Below, piece by piece: positions 54,539 through 64,000 of a stretch of 64,000 bases of DNA. Source of the DNA: Sesamum alatum (Eukaryota > Streptophyta > Magnoliopsida > Lamiales > Pedaliaceae). The DNA lies in NCBI GenBank assembly GCA_034509735.1, contig JACGWO010000006.1, forward strand, positions 13,580,645-13,644,644, in the 5' to 3' direction. The notes below the pieces were generated by a model. The model did not search any database, had not been told where the DNA came from, and saw only the letters and a list, made by a program, of their open reading frames with translations. The stretch's first letter is position 1; each line of letters opens with the position of its first letter. Made by a program: the position numbers and the translations under genes.

Positions 54539-55465
54539 TATGCCCCCACTTCAAGACTCGGCGAAGAACATGGCAATTATTATCGGAGGCATGACTTGAA
54601 GTCTCGAACTTCTCTCAATTTTTTTTTTTAAATTCTTGCAAATGGGTCACCCAAGCCCAGTTTATCCAATTCATCACCTGGTTATAGATGGAAGAGCAAT
54701 GCAATTCACGCATTTCCTTCATTCCGCCGAGCTTTCAAAACCATGCAGCCATGTTCCGTTCTTTCTTTTCTTTCTTTTTTTTCTTTCCTTGAAAACTAAC
54801 AGTAGGCAATTTTCTGAAAATTAAGATTGAAACTTTCCATATTGCACATGTATGGAAATTAGCAATTGTATTCCCGTATTTGCAATCCTTTTTATTCTTC
54901 ATGATTCGAGAAATATGGCAATTTTCCAACTTTATCTCATGAAGGACTATTATAAAAGGATGAATTTGGCTTTTAATTTTCATCAAGCAAACGAACTTAG
55001 ACGAATCCTCTACAATCCTTTCATCTTCCTTGACGTAATCCCTTGGCATTTGCGTTGTTTTTGTCTTGAATCGGTGAGTACATAACTCCAATTTTTCGCG
55101 CAAGTTTCATGACGGTTCCGCCCCACATTAATGTCTAAGCACATGGAACATACTATTAGCAGCATTGCCGGATGTTGATTCTTTTCTTTTCTATTCCCTG
55201 AATAAGGACTTCATCTTGTGCAAAAAGTTGGATGATGATTACATTATGATGTCCCCTGTTCTTGTTAGTTGTTGCTGATGCTATCGTTCCATTTATAGTA
55301 TAAATATTTGCTCGTCCCATTTTCAAATAAAGGCGCTACGCTTTTGTGAAACTATCCATGAGAGTGGTTCTTTGATCTTTTGCCCACGTCACATGTTTTT
55401 TTTCTTTTTTTTTTTACACATACGCATGAGCTTGGCTTCTAATTTTTTCTCGTTTCTTCTTTAGA

Positions 55466-58460
55466 CATAGACTTTGAGGATTGTACCGAGACGTTCCCAA
55501 GCATCATCATCCGAAGCAGCAAAGACAACCTCAAGGTGAAAGGTACCACTTTATGCGTTCATGAGCCGGCCAATGTCACCTGTCCCTCCAAGTCTCGTTC
55601 TTTGTCCAAGTTCATGCATCTTCATGAGTGGTTCGAAGAGGTGATGAAAGACACGCTTGACCCTCGTTCGAACGTCTCTTCTCAAGCCAAGGTGTTGTTG
55701 CTCAAGTCTTCTCTTCATGATGTCAAGGCCGATACCGAGTTTGTTCTTCCAAACCGCCAAATGGGGCTTCATAGAGGACTCCTTAATTGAAGTATGGCGA
55801 AGTATCCTTTTATGCCGACTATTGGGAGTGGACTGAAGACGTGCTCGGCCATCACGCGACCATTCTTTATGCCGCCAAGATTCACGCAGCCGTGCACGCG
55901 TCTCTTTTCACGTACGTCTGCAACAAGCATGTTCTTAAAGCCTTTGTTGAGCTATGGTGCGCTTCTACAAACACTTTACATAACGACGTTGGGGAGATAT
56001 CCATTTCCTTGTGGGACATCCGTGGACTTTGTGGGTTACCCGTGCGTGGAGAGTTTTACAGTGAGGTTGTCATTTCTTCCAAGGACTTGCTAGGTGATGA
56101 AGCGTGTAAGCCCTCCGTTCCAAGAAGCTGCAAGTACTTGCTTTTGGCGTACCACCATCTTCCTAAAGACTCATATGGAGTACTTGTTTATGATTGGGTC
56201 AGCTTTTGGTTCAAAGGACCTCTTCGCTACGCAGTGCCCCCTCTACGTTCTTCTCGGACGAGAGTCAAAGAGCACAAGTTTTCTCGTAATCCCAGCGGTG
56301 ACATTGACGCTTCAAACCTACCTTGGAGCAAGGATTATGACGAGCCTTTTACCGCACTACAAATTCCCGAGGACATACGAGACGAGACCTATGTGGCGGC
56401 TTTTCTCTCGTGTTGGTTGTGTAGCTTTGTCCTTCCACACAACAAATTTGGTAAGGTACGTGCTTCCATTTTCAAAGTTGCAAGTAGAATGGCTCATGGT
56501 GAATGTTTTTCTTTGGCTATCCCCATCTTGGCGAGTATCTATCGAGGCCTTAGGGACATGTCCACTTCCACGAATTTGTTCGAGTCTTTCGCCATCTTTG
56601 CCATTCACTATGTGTACAATTGGATTCGACGTTATCTTCAGACTCACTTCCCACCTAAGCTTGAACCCACTGGAGCACAAATGGTGAAGTACGTGGGGGA
56701 GAACATGGCTAGACACTTTGAACCTGCCGGGGCACGCAACTTATTTCATCGCATCAATCTTTTGAGGCTTTTGTATGTGCACTTCCATCATCAAGGCCCT
56801 ACTTTATTGGTAGATGATACGAGCTTATCGAACACCTACAAGGACCTCTTTGTCGATTTGCGCTCCCAGCTACTTGACACTTCGGATTGAGGCGAACTCC
56901 ATTGTTGAAGCTTATAGTCCCCACCGCTTTAGCCGCCAATTTGGTTTCTGCCAAGACGTTCCGGGGCGTTTGAAGAAGGAGATCTTGACTTGCAACTTGA
57001 AGGAACTTGGGCGACTTTGGCAATCTTCCACGTTGTCCGGTACGTCATCTAAAATTTTTATTCCCGGTAGCATTTTCTTCATCCCCCCCTCGTCATGAAG
57101 GAGTATATGGAGTGGTGGACCAAATTCAATAGGATTCACCCCGAGAAGAATACAAGAGTTGTTCTTACTCAATCATCCCCCCGGTTTGGAGAAGAAACCC
57201 AAAGACAATCGAGCAATCCCTTCCGTTAATATCGATGGGATAAAGGCCGCCACCGCCTCTCCCAAGCGAAGACACAACGTACTTGTGGACACTCCCGTTG
57301 GTGTTTTGTTCGGTGAAAATAATGTGATCTCCGCGTTGTCCATCTCGAATGAGCAACTTAGCAATCCTCAACCACTTGAGAAGGTTTTTGACTTAGATGC
57401 AATTAGTGTGAATTCTTCGTCCTTTGAGGACGTTCTAAGTTCTTTCATGCCTTTAGACGAGTTGGCGTTCTACGTAAATATATCGCCACATCACTTTCAC
57501 TACATTATCCTTTATTATCCCTTTCTTTTCTTGATCTTTTTTTTCTTACGTTTCTTTGATACCCTCTTTTTTTTTGCTTTCTGTTGTTGTTGTTTCAGCT
57601 TGCTGGTCTTGAAGAAGGGGTTCCCATAACTCCCGAATGTAGCATAGGCTCGGTGAACGGGACTAGTGCATCCACTTTGCATAGTGAATTGCAACCTATT
57701 CCAAGAGATGAGCCTCCTTCCGCCGGAACTTCTAGCAAGCGCCCGAAGATTGTACTACCGACCATCATGGAGAAGTTGCCCCCGTGGAAGATGTCTTGAA
57801 GAAGCCAAAGAAGACTTTCAAGGCTCCACCTTCTCATGATTTCTGCCCTCAAGTTATCAAAATGGAGGAGGAGTATGTGTTGCTCAAGTTCTATTGGTAA
57901 CACATATGCCAAAATATCGCAATGACCCCCCTTGAACGACTTTTCGAGCTGAGACAAGTTGTTGACGCTTTGATCAAGGAGATGGCCGTCTACATGAAGG
58001 ATGTATGCCCTTTAGAGAGTTACTTGAATGTCTTCTTTGACGGCGCTTCCAATTATGCGAAGACCAAGTTGGAATCCACTCAGAAGATCACGCAGGAGGT
58101 TTATGAGAAATCTCTCTCACTTGCCAAGGGTGATCTTTCGGCTTCCGAAGCACAAGAGAAGGAGCACGCGGATGAGGTGAAGAGTTTTGAAGTCGAGATT
58201 TTTCAAGTTGTCAACCAATAAGGCGTATTAAAGAGGCAACTCGAGGAACTGCAATGCAAGGAGGAGTCCATCAACTCATTACTCCGTGATGCCAAAGGGA
58301 ACTTGACTGACTTCGAGAGGAGGTAGCGACCAAGAAGGAGAAGGTTTCAATGCTCGAAAATACCCCTTATCTTTCCAAAAATGAGATTGAAGTATTGGAC
58401 AAGCTGGAAGCACTACTCAAGGAGTCAAAGAAAGACTTAGCAAACTTTAGATTATTTGCT
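55466..58460 (+). pseudogene. Plant mobile domain (PMD) gene, antisense inside Gypsy-2, spliced
   Basis: Coding-like sequence starts near 55466 (FEDCTETFPSIIIRS), continues in 55536-55790, then after a 1-base shift near 55785 in the 367-codon stretch 55787-56890. That stretch has YADYWEWTEDVL, ELWCASTNTLHNDVGEISIS, LWDIRGLCGLPVRGEFY, AAFLSCWLCSFVLPH and IPILASIYRGL. These are the plant mobile domain blocks (aminotransferase-like mobile domain family). More of it follows with shifts (FSRQFGFCQDVPGRL, 56926-56970). An intron is visible (GTAAAT at 57475, CAG ending 57598). A coiled-coil C-terminus is at 57922-58460. The gene runs opposite to the retroelement. Its function is unknown; the family includes proteins linked to silencing and development. 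Confidence 0.8.
57922..58221 (+). pseudogene. Coiled-coil C-terminal part of the antisense PMD gene
   Basis: This is a 99-codon stretch rich in Glu, Lys and Leu (ERLFELRQVVDALIKEMAVY, then SLAKGDLSASEAQEKEHADE). It is preceded by a spliced segment (57599-57900) and followed by more heptad-like sequence in shifted frames to about 58460. It belongs to the same gene as 55787-56890. Confidence 0.55.
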
Positions 58461-58461
58461 T

Positions 58462-58951
58462 GAATCTTTAGAATATGATATTTATGTTTATCTTTTTGTC
58501 TTTTCATTCTCCTCAATGTAGACAAAACTCCTTGGTGCAATAAAAAGTATTTCTTTTACGCAATCTCCTATTCCTCTTAAAGCATCCTTTCTTTCTTTCT
58601 TTCTTTTTTTTTTTTTGCTTGTACTATTCTTTGCCATGAACAATTGCAACGTGCATAATACAATTAATTAAAACTTCAAGACTATAATTCAGAGTTAAAA
58701 TCAACTAACATAGACGTTGCTCCTCGAAAAAAAGATATGACCCTTTTTTTTTAAGATATGACTGAACTTGAGCAAATATACCCAAACTGCCTACGTACCC
58801 CACGAAGGGATCAAATCAAAACGTAGTTCAAAGAAACTTGAATTTTCTTTTTATTTTCTATTTTATTTCAGGAGGTGTGCAGTGCACAGTTTATACTTAT
58901 GCGGGCCAGGAGTAACATGCAGTTTAGGCTCGTGCGTCAAGGAGCTGGTCT
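58462..58951 (-). other. Untranslated stretch between Gypsy-2 pol end and the antisense gene
   Basis: About 490 bp with poly-T and TTTC-rich runs (58588-58617). It probably holds the 3' ends of both transcripts. No gene is seen. Confidence 0.5.
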
Positions 58952-59880
58952 TCATGGGTAGTATCTCTTCAGGAACTTGCCGTTTATAGGACCAATCCAC
59001 AGGCCATCTTTGTCGACCAACTTGTAGGCACCATTTGTGTAGGCTTCTTTCACCATATAGGGCCTATCCCATTTGGACACGAACTTGTTTCCCATTCTCT
59101 GTGTGAGGGTGATTGGTCGCCTTACCGCCAGGACCAAATCTCCGACTTGAAATGTTCGAGGCCAACTTTCTTGTTGAACGCTCTCGTCATGCAGGTTTGC
59201 TAGCATCGAAGTTGTTGTTGAGCCTCAAGTCTTTTCTCATCCAGTGCCTTTAACTCCTCCAACCTCAAACGAGCATTGTCTTCGACAATGAGTCCTTCTT
59301 GTATCGCGATGCGGAGCGAAAGTATTTGACATTTCAAGGGAAGCACGGCTTCAACGCCATAGACTAAGGAATATGGAGTAGCTTGAGTAGCAGTCCGATG
59401 AGTCGTCCAGTACGCCCATAGTGCTTCGCCTATCCTTTCATGCCACTTCTCTTCAACTTCGACACTACCTTCTTCAAAAGGTTGCAAAAAGTTTTGTTGA
59501 AAGCTTCCGCCAAGCCATTCGCCGCAGTATTGTACATTGAAGAGTTGTGTTGCTTGAAGTTGAATTCTGCGCATAGCTTGTCCATCTCCTTGTTGTAGAA
59601 AGGTCTTCCGTTGTCAGTGATCATGTACCGAGGCACCCCATACTGAAAGATGATGTTGATGCGGATGAAGTCTATTACAGTTTCCTTCTTCACTTCTTTG
59701 AGTGGAACGACTTCAGCCCATTTTGAAAAGTAGTCGGTGGCTGCAAGTATGTAGATGTGCCCGACAGATGACTTAAGAGTGATAGGCCCCACAACATCAA
59801 GTCCCCATACGTCAAATGACCATGAAGCGACTGTAGGGTGTAGAGGCTCTGGCTATTGATGGATGAAGTTGGCATGTAGT
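58952..59880 (-). pseudogene. Gypsy-2 integrase catalytic core and C-terminus
   Basis: The core (59792-59430) has ILAATDYFSKWAEVVPL (first Asp), MITDNGRPF (second Asp) and GLAEAFNKTFCNLL (Glu), so the D-D-E set is present. Frames shift near 59440 and again near 59205. The C-terminal part reads EALWAYWTTHRTATQATPYSLVYG, FQVGDLVL and DKDGLWIGPINGKFLKRYYP, the normal pol end. The stop at 59880 separates the core from the zinc-binding domain upstream. Confidence 0.85.
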
Positions 59881-60872
59881 TAGCAGGACTCACATTTCTT
59901 CGCATATTCTAGACAATCCTTGACCATTGTGGGCCAATAGTAACCCATCCTTTTGATTCTGAAGTAGAGCTTCGGGCCGGATTGATGTGCGCCACACACT
60001 CCCGAATGAGCTTCTATCATGGCTTCGATGGTTTCCTCACCGTTTAGGCAACGCTGATAAGTACCTTCAAAAGACCGCCAATACAAGATGTCCTTGTGCA
60101 GGATGAAACGGGATGATCTTCGTCGCACCTCTGTTTTATGGCGAACATCGTCTGGTAGCTTGCCATTTTTCAAATACTCCATCGATGGCTTTCTCCAATC
60201 TTCATCATCAGTGGTAGCAGTCGTGATGGCATAAGAGTCCTCGTGATCGAATATAGCGAGTGAAGGAATTATCCCTCTATTGCACACAGGGACGTTCGTC
60301 GTTTCTCCTTCAGATAAGGCCAAGGTGGTTGCTAGGTTGGCTAGTGCGTTTGCCATTTTGTTCTCTTTCCTTGGGACGTAATTCAGAGTCACACTCTCAA
60401 ATCCTTTGAGTATATGTGACGCCTGCCAGAAGAAAGGTACCAAGTCGTCTTTCTTGACTTCGTATACGTGGAGGGTTTGGTTGATGATTGACTTTGAGTC
60501 GTCGTAGACTTCTATCTCCAAGATTTCCATCTCCAAAGCCATCTGAAGGCCGATGATCAAGGCTTGATACTTGGTAACATTATTGGAGCACAGTTCACTC
60601 AAGACGATAGAGAAAGTCAACACTGGCCTCTCTGGTGAAACAAAGATGATGCCTGCCCCCGCTCCATCGGATCGCGCTGCCCCGTCGAAAAATATTGTCC
60701 ATGCCGGGAGGATTTCGACAGAAAAGACATCTTCGTCAGGAAAGTCATCGGATATCTCCCATTCAGCAGGCACAGGGTGGTCAGCTAGGAAGTTTAATTT
60801 GCAAGAGCTTGTCCTTGGACGACTTTCTGGGGCACATACTCTATCTCGTATTGGTTGAACATGATGGACCAT
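59880..60872 (-). pseudogene. Gypsy-2 second RNase H and integrase zinc-binding domain
   Basis: The 330-codon stretch opens with a spacer. It then has AWTIFFDGAARSDGAGAGI (Asp), an ALEMEILEIEVYDDSKSIIN block with the further acidic residues, and NALANLATTLAL. This is the extra RNase H that marks Tat elements. The integrase HHCC domain follows (SGVCGAHQSGPKLYFRIKRM, then YAKKCESC). It ends at a TAG near 59880. This part is intact, which is unusual beside the damaged neighbours. Confidence 0.85.
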
Positions 60873-61200
60873 TTTGCCAATCTCCCGGAGAGCATAGGTC
60901 TTGACATCACGAACTTGACCGGATCAGCGCAAGAGATGAGTCTTATGGAGTACGCCTCAAAATAATGCCTCAACTTCTTGATGGCATATAACAGTGCCAA
61001 GCAGATTTTTCTCCATGGCGAGTATTTCAATTCATATTCAGTCAAAGTCCTACTCAAATAGTATAGGGCTTTCTCTTTTCCTTCTTCATTCTCTTGTGCC
61101 ATGAGCGCACCCACAGACCTTTCTTGTGCTGCTATGTTTAGTATGAGCGGCTTCCCGGGTGTCAGAGCTCCCAAGACTGGTGGATTTAGCAGATGTTTCT
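60794..61200 (-). pseudogene. Gypsy-2 first RNase H
   Basis: It reads GKPLILNIAAQERSVGALMA, EKALYYLSRTLTEYELKYSP, LALLYAIKKLRHYFEA and SGRLAKWSIMFNQYEIEYVP. This is the RNase H of Ty3/gypsy elements. The usual catalytic Asp position reads N/A here (LNIAAQ), as is typical of the degenerate first RNase H in dual-RNase-H elements. A frameshift lies near 60797. Confidence 0.8.
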
Positions 61201-61219
61201 TGATGCTTTCGAAGGCATT

Positions 61220-62330
61220 TTAACATCCTTCATCCCACTGGAAAGGGGCATCCTCCTTCATGAGATGGTTGAAAGGTTGACATCTTCCGGAAAGGTTTGA
61301 TATGAACCTCCTTATGAACGTGAGATTGCCTTGAAAGCTTCGCAGCTCCTTCAAGTTTCTTGGTGGTGGGATTTTGTGAATGGCGTCCACCTTCGCAAGA
61401 TCGACTTCAATACCACGGTGGCGAACAATGAAGCCAAGGAATTTTCCAGATGTAACGCCGAAGGCACACTTGAGAGGATTCATCTTTAGGTTGTATTTCC
61501 TCAAGCGGTTGAATACTATCCGGAGGTCCATCAAGTGTTCTTCTCTTTTCTTGGTTTTGATGACTAAGTCATCTACATAGCATTCTACCTTGTCGTGCAA
61601 CATATCATCAAAGATGTTCTGCATAGCACGTTGGTAAATGGCGCCTACATTCTTCAACCCGAAGGGCATCACCTTGTAGAAATAGATTCCTTTGGGAGTA
61701 CGGAAGGCCGTGCATTCCTCATCTTTAGGCGACATTCTAATTCGGTTGTATCCTGAGGAGCCATCCATGAAAGACAATGGTTCGTGTCCTGTAGTTGTGT
61801 CAACCATGAGTTCAATGATATGCAATGGGAAATCATCTTTTGGACACGCCTTGTTCAAGTCTCGAAAGTCAACACAAATGCGAATCTGGCCATTCTTCTT
61901 CTTGACAGACACGATGCTAGAAATCCACGTCGGGTATTTAACTTATCTGATAAACCTAGCGTCGATAAGCTTGTTCACTTCTGTCTCGATGTAAGGAATG
62001 AGGTCCGGACGGAGAACCCTTTGCGACTACTTTACCGATCGCACTCCATGTTTTATGCCAAGGTGGTGGATAGAGACTTTCGAGTCTAAACCTGGTATCA
62101 TTTTGTACATCCATGCGAAGACATCTCTATATTCGCTCAATATTTTGAAGTATTGCTCCTCTTCCTCCGAGCTTAGGAGTGTACTGACAAAAACGGGATG
62201 CGGCTCCTCGGCTGTGTCAAAATTTAATTCCCTGAGCTCATCAACAGTTACTTGTCCGCCATCTTCAAGTTGTGGGGAGCATTTCGGACCTCATCTTCGG
62301 AAGCATCTGAGTCAGAACCTTCATCAATGC
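61220..62330 (-). pseudogene. Gypsy-2 reverse transcriptase
   Basis: From about 62330 the - strand leads into RT. The open stretch 61912-61220 has VSVKKKNGQIRICVDFRDLN, ACPKDDFPL, FMDGSSGYNRIRM (first Asp), KVMPFGLKNVGAIYQRAM and ECYVDDLVIKTK (catalytic box intact). IPPPRNLKELRSFQGNLTFI follows. One stop breaks the frame near 61945 and another ends it at 61220. Confidence 0.9.
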
Positions 62331-63270
62331 TGACATGATTGGAGCCGACGATGACTTCTATCTCTCCTTCATTTGGAGTGTTGGATGAATCATGTGATCC
62401 CCTAGCGACATGTTGCTTTATTCTAATTGGTCCCTCCGAAGAGATGATTAGAAGTGAAGTCTTACCTCTTTGGTTTTCAGATAGACGAAATGTTTCACTT
62501 GTGTCACTTTTCTTTGGCTCTTCTGTCTCGTTGAGACGACCTTTTTTCTTAGAATGTTGAACATGACCGTCTCGAAGGTGGTTGAACACGGACCCTCGCT
62601 AGCATCGCCTTGTATTGCTGGATGAAGTTCCTCCTGCCTCGCCTAGTCGTTTAAAGACGGAGGTACGCGCATTAGGAGTGTCGAGCCTGTTGAATACCGA
62701 GACATGGCTATTATTCGGTCGTTGACTTTCATTGCTCTTATCATTTGCGGAAATACATTGTGCAGTTACACGCTCGTTTTTCTTTTTTGTATGAATCTTC
62801 ACAGGCTCGTCTGGAGAGAAGTCCAAACCGGTATGGGTTGATCTATGCGGTAGCCTTGCCTCCTCAATCTATGTTACGCTTCCATCAACCCGTGGATTTT
62901 TTTCCTGTTAACTCAGGATTTAACTTGTTGAGTCTTGATGGCACCGAAAAATCATAGCCGGACTTTGCCAAAAGGTGGTACCCTTTCGGACCAAATAGCC
63001 CCTGCATGTCTTTGTGTTGGTCTTTTGGAAAAGGAGAGTCACTTGAAATTAGTGGACGTAGGCCAGTGATTGGCATGATTAACTCATTCTTGATTTCCTG
63101 AAAGTCATTGGCCATTGGCTCTTTGAATTGTCTCCTTCCCTTGAAGAGCAACGGAATATCTTACTTCGGTTGGTTTTGCTTTCCTTTGGCATTTGACCAA
63201 ACCACATATCGAAACACCGATGAATATGATGGTTTCTTGAACTCGTGTCTTTCACGGGTCGGGGCTTCAT
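62248..63270 (-). pseudogene. Gypsy-2 linker between protease and RT
   Basis: Pieces at 63270-63079, 63151-62885, 62826-62599 and 62589-62248 include LIMPITGLRPLISSDSPFP, a GFGPKGYHLLAKSGYDF-like block, and VFNRLDTPNARTSVFKRL with repeated VFxRL units. An acidic lead (DEGSDSDASEDEV) into RT follows. This is the usual long linker of Tat pol and not separate genes. A similar linker occurs in Gypsy-1 (10020-10358). Confidence 0.65.
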
Positions 63271-63982
63271 TAGTGGTCACCTTACTAATCTCTTCATTGT
63301 TGTTTTCAGAGGGCATTGCCTCAGAGTGTATCTCTTCGATAGAATGACCAATCAGAAATCTCGAGGGCAACACTTCTTGCATGGTGTGGGGATTGAGGTA
63401 GAGTTTTGCATTAGCGAAGTATGACTCTGCCTCGGTGAAAGGTTTCATATCAGCATCAACTTTCACGATTTCCCCATTCTTGATGTATTTGAAGCATTGG
63501 TGTAGCATAGAAGGAACAACTCCATTTTCATGCAGCCACGACCTTCCTAGCAACAGGTTGTAGGAGGTTCTTGCATAGATGACGTGGAAAAGAGTGCCTG
63601 CTTTTAATTCCCCTATGATGAGGTTGAGTCGAGTATTGCCAATAGCTCGTTGAGTCCCTTGATCAAACCCTTAGATGATCAGACGGCTACGTGACAAGTC
63701 TTTCAAAGTTATGCCCAACTTCTTCACGGTGGACTTCAGCATGATGTTGACAACAGATCCACCGTCTATGAGTATGCGATTTATTCGTTGTTCTTGTATG
63801 AACCCCAAGACGAAGAGTGGTCGGTTGTGCAGCTTTGAGCCAAGCAGTAAGTCCTTGTCTGTGAAGGATATGGTGGTGCAGCAAGACACGAACGGTTGTC
63901 TTCTATCTTTGCATGGAGGAGCACTCATGGTCTTACTCTTCCGCTCAAAAAATGTCCATGGGAAGAACTTTTCTAAAGTCAC
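63161..63982 (-). pseudogene. Gypsy-2 aspartic protease
   Basis: Segments are SFTDKDLLLGSKLHNRPLFV, the active-site block RILIDGGSVVNIM (intact D-G-G), LKDLSRSRLII, then a stop near 63671, GFDQG, and [20 protein letters not shown] (from about 63560). It would release the pol products. The stop breaks the frame only at one codon in this region. It is a close relative of 10641-11275. Confidence 0.8.
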
Positions 63983-64000
63983 TGGAAGGTGCTGGCGGGT

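Larger units (their letters stand above)
53495..64000 (-). mobile_element. Gypsy-2: Tat-clade Ty3/gypsy element with an antisense mobile-domain gene (cut at window end)
   Basis: Read right to left: protease (63982-63161), linker (63270-62248), RT (about 62330-61220), first RNase H (61200-60794), second RNase H (about 60770-60290), integrase (about 60150-58952). A 3' region then carries a + strand plant-mobile-domain gene (about 55466-58460), and last comes a probable 3' LTR (53495-54538). The second RNase H identifies the Tat clade. gag and the 5' LTR lie beyond 64000. Stops near 63670, 61945, 61220 and 59880 and several frameshifts show it is inactive. Confidence 0.85.

Noticed and set aside
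54636..55103. Short ORFs on both strands upstream of the mobile-domain gene
   Set aside because: No domain is seen, composition is AT- and T-rich, and the region is best read as leader or spacer between the LTR and the antisense gene.

Overview
The window looks like nuclear DNA of a flowering plant, most likely a eudicot. It is AT-rich, its genes have introns, and it is packed with plant-type transposable elements (Ty1/copia, Ty3/gypsy Tat clade, hAT, MULE, PIF/Harbinger, Tourist-like MITEs) and with integrated copies of plant pararetroviruses (Caulimoviridae). I see one convincing ordinary host gene, a two-exon short-chain dehydrogenase/reductase at 42628-45367. No rRNA, tRNA or CRISPR features are visible. 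The species cannot be named from the sequence alone.

Layout. 1-830: AT-rich, no gene. 831-2668: decayed pararetrovirus fragment (EPRV-1, + strand). 2659-9662: an inverted-orientation fragment of the same kind of virus (EPRV-2), broken by a copia element (2939-8967, - strand) and a Tourist-like MITE (8993-9225). The copia element itself holds a 2.19 kb solo LTR (4257-6446) with a perfect AGTAC target duplication. 9662-12830: internally deleted Tat-type gypsy element (- strand). 12830-15524: repeats and a foldback element. 15525-20030: 5'-deleted copia element (+ strand). 20504-24352: hAT element with TIRs and a near-perfect 8-bp target duplication. 24353-27456: MULE-end-like and foldback repeats. 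27963-42385: a MULE (- strand) split by a 2.25 kb solo LTR (28317-30565, target duplication AGTTG) and by an 8.8 kb PIF/Harbinger element (32557-41375, target duplication TAA). The PIF element carries five protein genes. 42628-45367: the SDR gene. 45980-53119: a terminal-inverted-repeat element with an 8-bp target duplication whose middle is occupied by a nearly full-length pararetrovirus (EPRV-3, 46294 to about 52870). 53495-64000: a Tat-clade gypsy element (- strand, cut by the window edge) with an antisense, spliced plant-mobile-domain gene between pol and the 3' LTR.

Most notable. (1) The PIF/Harbinger element has the expected transposase and Myb/SANT partner on one strand, and on the other strand a GRF zinc-finger gene plus two related Myb/SANT-like genes. 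(2) EPRV-3 has two small badnavirus-like ORFs, then coat protein, then movement protein, then reverse transcriptase, then a separate unrecognised ORF. Putting coat protein before movement protein is unusual, and all visible coding lesions are in-frame stops rather than frameshifts. (3) The antisense mobile-domain gene in the Tat element fits the known habit of this lineage of carrying extra ORFs. (4) Two clearly different caulimovirid lineages are integrated within 50 kb.

All calls come from reading motifs and repeats by eye. Family names rest on recognised motifs, not on database searches.
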